Shown here one piece after another: positions 58,752-64,000 of a DNA stretch of 64,000 nt. Numbering within the stretch: the first letter of the stretch is position 1; each line of letters starts with the position of its first letter. Where the stretch lies: NCBI GenBank assembly GCA_030427485.1, contig JAUICG010000010.1, forward strand, positions 91,817-155,816, read 5' to 3'. A program made the translations under genes and the position numbers. Below the pieces are notes generated by a model. The model ran no database searches. It had not been told where the DNA came from and worked only from the letters and a program-made list of their open reading frames with translations. Source of the stretch: Gammaproteobacteria bacterium. GTDB lineage: Bacteria > Pseudomonadota > Gammaproteobacteria > Pseudomonadales > Halieaceae.

Positions 58752-58867
58752 GGGGACAGTCTACTGAAATCGATCTACCGCATAGAGCTATCGTTTCAGC
58801 AGTTCCGTGCAGCGTGCAGCAGGATAGATTCAACTTAAGCCACAGTGACATTGACGGGAGAATAATT

Positions 58868-60415
58868 ATGTCGATTTCAACGTGTCACAATCAGAAGCGT
58901 CGAATCTACATCGGCAACAGGACCGGGCTGCGGCTCTTCGTTCAGCCGGCCCGGGTAGTGCTCAATATTGCAGTGCTCCTGTTGTTGGCGGCCTGCAGCC
59001 ACTCCAACGATGGCAACGAGACTGGGGTGGCGCCGGAGCCGACGCCTGTATACACAACCGCGAACACGCCGATCGGCACGCTGGTGAGCGATCCGGCCGC
59101 GCTTGAGATCCTTGAGCGTTATATTCCCCAATTCGCGAGTGGCGGCTTTCTCGACCTTATCAAAGACAGTACGCTGAAAGGAATTCAGGGCTACGGCGCC
59201 AGCGTCCTGACAGACGAAGTGCTGGCTGCGATGGACGTGGAACTGGCAAAGCTTACTCCTTTGTCGGGCCTGATCGTGGTCGGTGAGGTGAACTACGACG
59301 AAGGCTCAGTCAAGGCATATACCCTGCCCGATCCCCTGGTTTTGTCCAATGGCGCGCCTGTCGGGGACGCCGATATCTGGTGGGACGCGCGTCGACCCGA
59401 GATATACGACATCTACGAAAGCCAGGTGTTCGGCCGCTCACCGCCACGGCCGGCACAACAGCATTTCGAAATCATTGAATCAGCGACCTCGGCGTTCGAC
59501 GGCAAGGCCTACCGCAGCCAGATCGTGATACACCTTTCGAACAGGATGGACGGACCACGTATCAACCTGATCCAGTACCTACCCGCTGTCGCGAAACTGC
59601 CCGCTCCGGTGTTACTCGTGGCCGGATTCGCGGAAACGACGCAGCTCTTTGGTGATTCGGACATTGGTGGCGTTTCCTCCCAGGTGGAAACGCTTAGATT
59701 GCTGGATGCCGGATTTGCCGTCGCCGGTATCAATTATCTCGAACTCGACCCGGATGATGCCGCGAGCTATCCCAACAGCTTGCGAGCGTTTTTCGACAAT
59801 ATGGCGGGGCCAAGCCGCGAGCCGGATGCGTGGGGGGCCACCGCCGCATGGGGATGGGGCCTGAGTCGCGCACAGGATTTCCTGGAGACAGATCCCATGG
59901 TGGATTCTGAACGCGTAGCGATTTTCGGCGCTTCGCGTTTAGGGCGGGCTGTGTTGTGGGCAGCGGCGCGTGATCAACGCTTCGCAGCGGTGATAGCATG
60001 TTGTTCAGGAAAGCCCGGCGCCTCCCTTATGCGCAGGCACTATGGCGAAACGCTCAGGGGCGACAATTCCTACTGGTATGCGCAGAATCTCAATCAATAT
60101 GTGGGAGACAAGGTGGACACACTACCGGTCGACTCACACATGCTACTCGCACTGATTGCGCCGCGCCCCGCATTACTGCAAACCGGCCGCTACGATCATG
60201 CCGCCGATCCGAAGGGGGAGTTTCTCGCAGCCGTTGCCGCAGAGCCGGTGTACACCTTACTCGGTGCGGGCGGATTGGGCGTCCCTGCGTCAGCATGGCC
60301 TCCCGAGGGCCCTATAGTTAACGATCTCAGCTACTATATGCATGAGGGCGGGCATGGTTATAGTTCGCAAGACTGGGATGTGTTCCTGGCCTTCCTCAAG
60401 AAGCACCTGGAATAA
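58868..60415 (+). CDS. CE15-like (glucuronoyl esterase-type) lipoprotein with TPIGTL module
   Basis: A 515-residue lipoprotein (lipobox LAAC, Cys43; GGAG 8 bases before the ATG). Residues 61-130 are the TPIGTL module; an alpha/beta hydrolase domain follows. The nucleophile motif is IFGASRLGRAVLWAAARD with Ser356, the GxSRxG form of CE15 glucuronoyl esterases; LPVDSHMLLALIAPRPALL and the catalytic His496 in GGHGYSSQDW also fit. CE15 enzymes cleave ester links between glucuronic acid and lignin or other alcohols. An outer-membrane or periplasmic role on plant or algal polymer fits the GH106-like gene 52 bases downstream. Confidence 0.85.
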   Translation: MSISTCHNQKRRIYIGNRTGLRLFVQPARVVLNIAVLLLLAACSHSNDGNETGVAPEPTPVYTTANTPIGTLVSDPAALEILERYIPQFASGGFLDLIKDSTLKGIQGYGASVLTDEVLAAMDVELAKLTPLSGLIVVGEVNYDEGSVKAYTLPDPLVLSNGAPVGDADIWWDARRPEIYDIYESQVFGRSPPRPAQQHFEIIESATSAFDGKAYRSQIVIHLSNRMDGPRINLIQYLPAVAKLPAPVLLVAGFAETTQLFGDSDIGGVSSQVETLRLLDAGFAVAGINYLELDPDDAASYPNSLRAFFDNMAGPSREPDAWGATAAWGWGLSRAQDFLETDPMVDSERVAIFGASRLGRAVLWAAARDQRFAAVIACCSGKPGASLMRRHYGETLRGDNSYWYAQNLNQYVGDKVDTLPVDSHMLLALIAPRPALLQTGRYDHAADPKGEFLAAVAAEPVYTLLGAGGLGVPASAWPPEGPIVNDLSYYMHEGGHGYSSQDWDVFLAFLKKHLE

Positions 60416-60467
60416 GAAACACCTGAATTTCAAACTGTACCCAAATGACCCGTTGGCGGAGTGGACT

Positions 60468-63400
60468 GTGAAGAGATACTGGACTACGAAGAACGCAACT
60501 TATGCTGTGGTATTGTTTGTTGCGTCATGGTCTTCAAACATTTTCGCCGCGCAGGAAGCACCCACGACAAGCGCGGCGGCTCCCCAGGCAGCTACACTGG
60601 AGCAACAGTTCGACACCCCACCTAACAGCGCGCGCCCGCGCGTCTGGTGGCACTGGATGAATGGCAATGTCACCCGCGAGGGTATCGCGAAGGACCTCGC
60701 CTGGATGAAGCGTGTGGGCATCGGTGGGCTGCAGAATTTCGATGCCAATATCCAGACTCCGCAGATCGTCGACCAGCGACTGGTGTACATGACGCCGGCG
60801 TGGAAGGCGGCCTTTCGCTTCGCTGCAGGCGAGGCGGATCGGCTGGGACTCGAACTGGCGATCGCGGCGTCACCCGGCTGGTCGGAAACCGGCGGCCCCT
60901 GGGTAAAACCCGAAGACGGGATGAAAAAGCTGGTGTGGAGCGAGGTCGAACTCGCAGGAGGGGAACGCTTCAACGGCACCCTTCCCGCTCCGCCGTCCGT
61001 AACCGGTCCCTTCCAGTCGCTTCCCAAGGCCGGTAGCATCGGTGAACTGATGCAGAACGACAAGCGCGAAGTGAAAGGCGCTGGACACTATGGCGATGTC
61101 GCAGTAGTGGCCTTTCCCGTCGAGGCAGACTCTTCCGCGCTGGTTCCGCAAGCCGCCTTTGCGGGGACGGGCGAGGCGGCAGCGCTCGACCTCCTGGTTG
61201 ACGACGACCTCGACAGCGGCGTTACGCTGCCCGTAATAGAGGGTGAGGAGCCGGCCCTGTCCATCGATTACGTTACACCCCGGACCGTGCAGGCAGGCTC
61301 GCTGTATGTAAAGGGCGCTGCGATGCAGTTCTTCGGCGGCATGTATGACGCGCACCTGGAAGCGAGTGATGACGGTAGCGCGTGGCGCGCGGTCGCTGAT
61401 ATCGTCCTCACCTCGGTTCCCACCAGCATTGCCTTCGCGCCGGTCACGGCACGCCATTTCCGGGTGCGCTTCACGCCGGCGGAAAGTCATCTCGACATGG
61501 GCGAACCGGCTCCGGGCCTGGTAATGAGCGATATCGGCGCCTCGCTGCTGGGCCCCACCGGCAGGCCGCCCGAGGTGGCCGACTTTCGCCTGTACGCCGG
61601 CCCGCGCATCGACCGGGTCGAAGCCAAAGCGGGATTCTCCATCGAGCTCGATTACTACGCGCTCAGCGAGGGCGTGCCGGATACAGCGGGTATCGATCCC
61701 GGCAGCGTAATCGACCTTACGGCACAGATGACGCCCGACGGCTCGCTCGACTGGACGCCCCCCGAGGGCAGGTGGCGGGTACTGCGCTTTGGCTATTCGC
61801 TGGTGGGCACCACCAACCATCCCGCTCCCCCCGAGGCGACCGGCCTGGAGGTCGACAAACTTGACGGCGACGCCGTGCGCCGCTACCTGGAACACTATAT
61901 CGGCATGTACCGCGATGCCGCCGGTAGCGATCTGGTCGGTAAGCGCGGCGTACAGGCGATCCTGACCGACAGCATCGAGGTCGGCGCGGCCAACTGGACG
62001 CCGCTGATGATCGAGCAGTTCGAGCGGCTGCGCGGCTATGACCCTACACCTTGGCTGCCGGCGCTGACCGGCGTAGTGATCGGCACGCGCGCGCAGAGTG
62101 ACGCGTTTCTGTACGATTACCGGCGCACGCTGGCTGACCTGATGGCGTCCGAGCACTACGGCACGGTAGCCACAGTCGCGCACGAGAACGACCTGAGAGT
62201 CTACGGCGAGGCACTGGAAGACAGACGCCCGTCGCTCGGGGACGACATGGCGATGCGCCGTTTCGCCGACATACCCATGTCGGCAATGTGGACGCATACG
62301 CGCGCGCAGGGGCCGAAGCCGACCTACCTCGCCGATATCAAGGGTGCGGCATCCGTCGCGCACCTGTACGGCCAGAACCTGGTGGCGGCGGAGTCGCTCA
62401 CCGCCTCGATGAACCCGTGGAATTACGCGCCTGGCGACCTGAAGCGGGTGATCGACCTCGAGTTCGTCACCGGCGTGAACCGCCCGGTGATTCACACCTC
62501 CGTTCACCAACCGGTGGATGACAAGGTGCCCGGCCTGTCGCTGTTCATCTTCGGCCAGTACTTCAACCGCCACGAGACCTGGGCGGAAATGGCGAAGCCC
62601 TGGGTCGATTACCTGTCGCGCAATTCGCTGATGCTGCAGCAGGGCCGAAACGTGGCCGACGTGGCATATTTTTACGGCGAGGAGGGGCCGCTGACGGGAT
62701 TGTACAGCGAGGCGCCGGTGGCCGATGTCCCGCGGGCCTATGCCTATGACTTCGTCAATTTCGACGCGCTGGTGAATCTGCTGGAAAACGACGGCAGCGA
62801 TCTCGTCGCACCCAGCGGTGCGCGCTATCGCGCGCTGTACCTCGGTGGCTCATCGGACCGCATGACACTGCCCGCATTGCGAAAGATCGCGGCGCTGGCG
62901 GAAGGCGGGGCTACCATCGTCGGCACCGCACCTACCGGCAGCCCGAGCCTGGCCGATGACGCGGCGACGTTCTCCGCACTGGTGCAGAAACTGTGGCCGG
63001 GTGGGAACAGTAATCAGGTCGGGAAAGGCCGTGTGATCGACTCGGAGGATATTGAAGCCGCACTGGCGGGTATCGGCGTGGCGCCGGACTTTCATTACAC
63101 GGGCGGACAGTCAGACAGTGCGATTCCGTTCGCGCATCGCCGGTTGGAAGATGGAGAAAGCTATTTTCTGGTGAACCAGAGCGATCGCACTGAGGACATC
63201 CAGGCGCACTTTCGAGTGACCGGGAAAGCGCCCGAGCTGTGGCGGGCGGAGACAGGTGAGATCAGGGCGCTCAGCTATCGCATCGAAAATGGCGAGACTG
63301 TAGTGCCGCTGTCACTGCGTGGCGATGAGTCCGTACACATCGTGTTCCGCAAGCCGGCATCGGCCGATGAACTGTTGGTCGCCGCGACGGCACCGGTCCG

Positions 63401-63872
63401 GATAGCCGAACTGACAGGCCCGTGGCATCTGGCGTTCCAGCCCGGTCGCAGCGCGCCGTCTGAAGCAACGCTGCCCGCCCTCGCGCCGCTAAACGAAAGT
63501 ACAGAGGCTGGCATCCGCTACTTTTCCGGTGTGGCAACGTATACGCGGGAGTTCAGTACGCCTCCGGGCTGGGAGCCCGGACAACCGCTGTGGCTTGATC
63601 TCGGCGAGGTACGCGAAGTGGCGGAAGTTCTGGTGAACGATCAGCGAGCGGGCTACGCCTGGCACGCCCCCTACCGGGTCGACATCGGGCCGGTGACACT
63701 GAGCGGCGTCAACCGCTTGGAGGTCAGGGTCGCCAACCTGTGGGTGAACCGCCTGATCGGAGACGCACAACCGGATGCGGAAAAAGTGACCTGGACGGCG
63801 CTGCCGACCTACCGGGCGGACGCGCCGCTACGCCCCTCGGGCCTGCTCGGTCCCGTCACTTTATTACACTAG
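60468..63872 (+). CDS. Glycoside hydrolase, GH106-like (alpha-L-rhamnosidase type)
   Basis: A 1134-residue secreted enzyme. The GTG at 60468 follows a GGAG and gives a signal peptide (AVVLFVASWSSNIFAAQ). The catalytic barrel begins PRVWWHWMNGNVTREGIAKD, with GIGGLQNFDAN and AIAASPGWSETGGPWVKPED, the hallmark of GH106 and related families acting on rhamnose-containing glycans. Later parts include LTDSIEVGAANWTPLMIEQF and GEALEDRRPSLGDDMAMR. The C-terminal part (LWLDLGEVREVAEVLVNDQR) is a beta-sandwich carbohydrate-binding-like domain. The specific linkage and sugar are inferred from family only. It forms the last complete gene of the polymer-degrading region. Confidence 0.87.
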   Translation: MKRYWTTKNATYAVVLFVASWSSNIFAAQEAPTTSAAAPQAATLEQQFDTPPNSARPRVWWHWMNGNVTREGIAKDLAWMKRVGIGGLQNFDANIQTPQIVDQRLVYMTPAWKAAFRFAAGEADRLGLELAIAASPGWSETGGPWVKPEDGMKKLVWSEVELAGGERFNGTLPAPPSVTGPFQSLPKAGSIGELMQNDKREVKGAGHYGDVAVVAFPVEADSSALVPQAAFAGTGEAAALDLLVDDDLDSGVTLPVIEGEEPALSIDYVTPRTVQAGSLYVKGAAMQFFGGMYDAHLEASDDGSAWRAVADIVLTSVPTSIAFAPVTARHFRVRFTPAESHLDMGEPAPGLVMSDIGASLLGPTGRPPEVADFRLYAGPRIDRVEAKAGFSIELDYYALSEGVPDTAGIDPGSVIDLTAQMTPDGSLDWTPPEGRWRVLRFGYSLVGTTNHPAPPEATGLEVDKLDGDAVRRYLEHYIGMYRDAAGSDLVGKRGVQAILTDSIEVGAANWTPLMIEQFERLRGYDPTPWLPALTGVVIGTRAQSDAFLYDYRRTLADLMASEHYGTVATVAHENDLRVYGEALEDRRPSLGDDMAMRRFADIPMSAMWTHTRAQGPKPTYLADIKGAASVAHLYGQNLVAAESLTASMNPWNYAPGDLKRVIDLEFVTGVNRPVIHTSVHQPVDDKVPGLSLFIFGQYFNRHETWAEMAKPWVDYLSRNSLMLQQGRNVADVAYFYGEEGPLTGLYSEAPVADVPRAYAYDFVNFDALVNLLENDGSDLVAPSGARYRALYLGGSSDRMTLPALRKIAALAEGGATIVGTAPTGSPSLADDAATFSALVQKLWPGGNSNQVGKGRVIDSEDIEAALAGIGVAPDFHYTGGQSDSAIPFAHRRLEDGESYFLVNQSDRTEDIQAHFRVTGKAPELWRAETGEIRALSYRIENGETVVPLSLRGDESVHIVFRKPASADELLVAATAPVRIAELTGPWHLAFQPGRSAPSEATLPALAPLNESTEAGIRYFSGVATYTREFSTPPGWEPGQPLWLDLGEVREVAEVLVNDQRAGYAWHAPYRVDIGPVTLSGVNRLEVRVANLWVNRLIGDAQPDAEKVTWTALPTYRADAPLRPSGLLGPVTLLH

Positions 63873-63929
63873 TGGGGAGAGTTTGGCCTAAACTATGACT
63901 TGAAACCCGGTTGCGGTGGGCCATCTGCC

Positions 63930-64000
63930 ATGGTTACCAGAATCTACAGATCAATCCTCCTCAGGATATACCTCAACTGGCTGCCCGCTCTGCTGGTTTT
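63930..64000 (+). CDS. Start of a possible membrane protein (truncated by window edge)
   Basis: An ATG at 63930 opens a frame that runs off the window: a basic start (MVTRIYRSILLRIY) followed by a hydrophobic stretch (LNWLPALLV), as in an inner-membrane protein. Only 23 codons are visible and no strong ribosome-binding site is seen, so it remains tentative. Confidence 0.35.
   Translation, partial: MVTRIYRSILLRIYLNWLPALLV

Noticed and set aside
60870..62573. Minus-strand frame of 567 codons over the GH106-like gene
   Set aside because: Rich in Arg, His, Val and Gln without domain signatures; the plus-strand frame contains clear glycosidase motifs.

Overview
The window is a GC-rich, gene-dense stretch of a gammaproteobacterial chromosome. 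The core genes point to a marine heterotroph of the Cellvibrionales type, with Halieaceae (OM60/NOR5) the best guess. The evidence is the block accA-tilS-pyrG-kdsA-eno-ftsB-ispD-ispF-truD-pcm-nlpD-rpoS together with fdxA, mutS, recA and recX, plus accessory genes typical of such organisms (WS/DGAT acyltransferase, DUF3604 lipoprotein, DcaP porin, LLM oxidoreductase). The family assignment is inference; no rRNA or tRNA gene was recognised to anchor it.

Layout. 1-15100: a partial conserved hypothetical gene, a long imperfect inverted repeat (591-801), then mostly metabolic singletons: a CNT nucleoside transporter, an HSL-type esterase, a lipoprotein, an ExaC-type aldehyde dehydrogenase, a membrane-anchored M1 aminopeptidase, an LLM oxidoreductase, a Tat-signalled MDR oxidoreductase and an AlkB-like dioxygenase. 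It ends with a probable operon of a PoxB-like ThDP enzyme and a membrane-bound FMN/Fe-S glutamate-synthase-like protein. 15113-19509: a secreted neutral ceramidase homologue, a PsiE-like protein, then recX-recA behind a clear LexA box, with a strong terminator between recA and recX. 19616-28404: an accessory block separating recA from mutS (GST, wax-ester synthase/DGAT, SDR-MFS-SIMPL operon, HEXXH membrane protein, amine-dehydrogenase-like protein, methyltransferase). 28658-33737: mutS, fdxA with a strong terminator, an unknown membrane protein, and rpoS.

33909-46118: a long co-directional minus-strand housekeeping block covering the cell envelope (nlpD, DUF368/PopT-like, kdsA), division (ftsB), isoprenoids (ispD, ispF), RNA modification (truD, tilS), glycolysis (eno), CTP synthesis (pyrG), fatty-acid synthesis (accA) and repair (pcm). 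Many neighbours overlap by 4 bp. surE, usually between truD and pcm, is missing. 46209-54417: RluA-type pseudouridine synthase, SseA-type sulfurtransferase, DUF2244 protein, enoyl-CoA hydratase, DUF3604 lipoprotein, membrane-anchored SNase, ABM monooxygenase, DcaP-type porin and a small helical protein.

54803-63872: an accessory, probably polymer-degrading region. It holds a tiny secreted protein, a CocE/NonD hydrolase, a ThuA-domain protein, an AhpD/CMD-like protein, a CE15-like esterase lipoprotein and a large GH106-like glycoside hydrolase. The most interesting signal in the window is an unrecognised module of about 70 residues. It makes up the whole mature tiny protein (54803-55093), and recurs at the N-terminus of the CE15-like lipoprotein and, more divergently, of the ThuA protein. 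Other points worth checking are the threonine at the expected catalytic-serine position of the ceramidase, the recX start codon lying directly after the recA terminator U-tract without a Shine-Dalgarno, and three convergent gene pairs whose stop codons share one CTAG.
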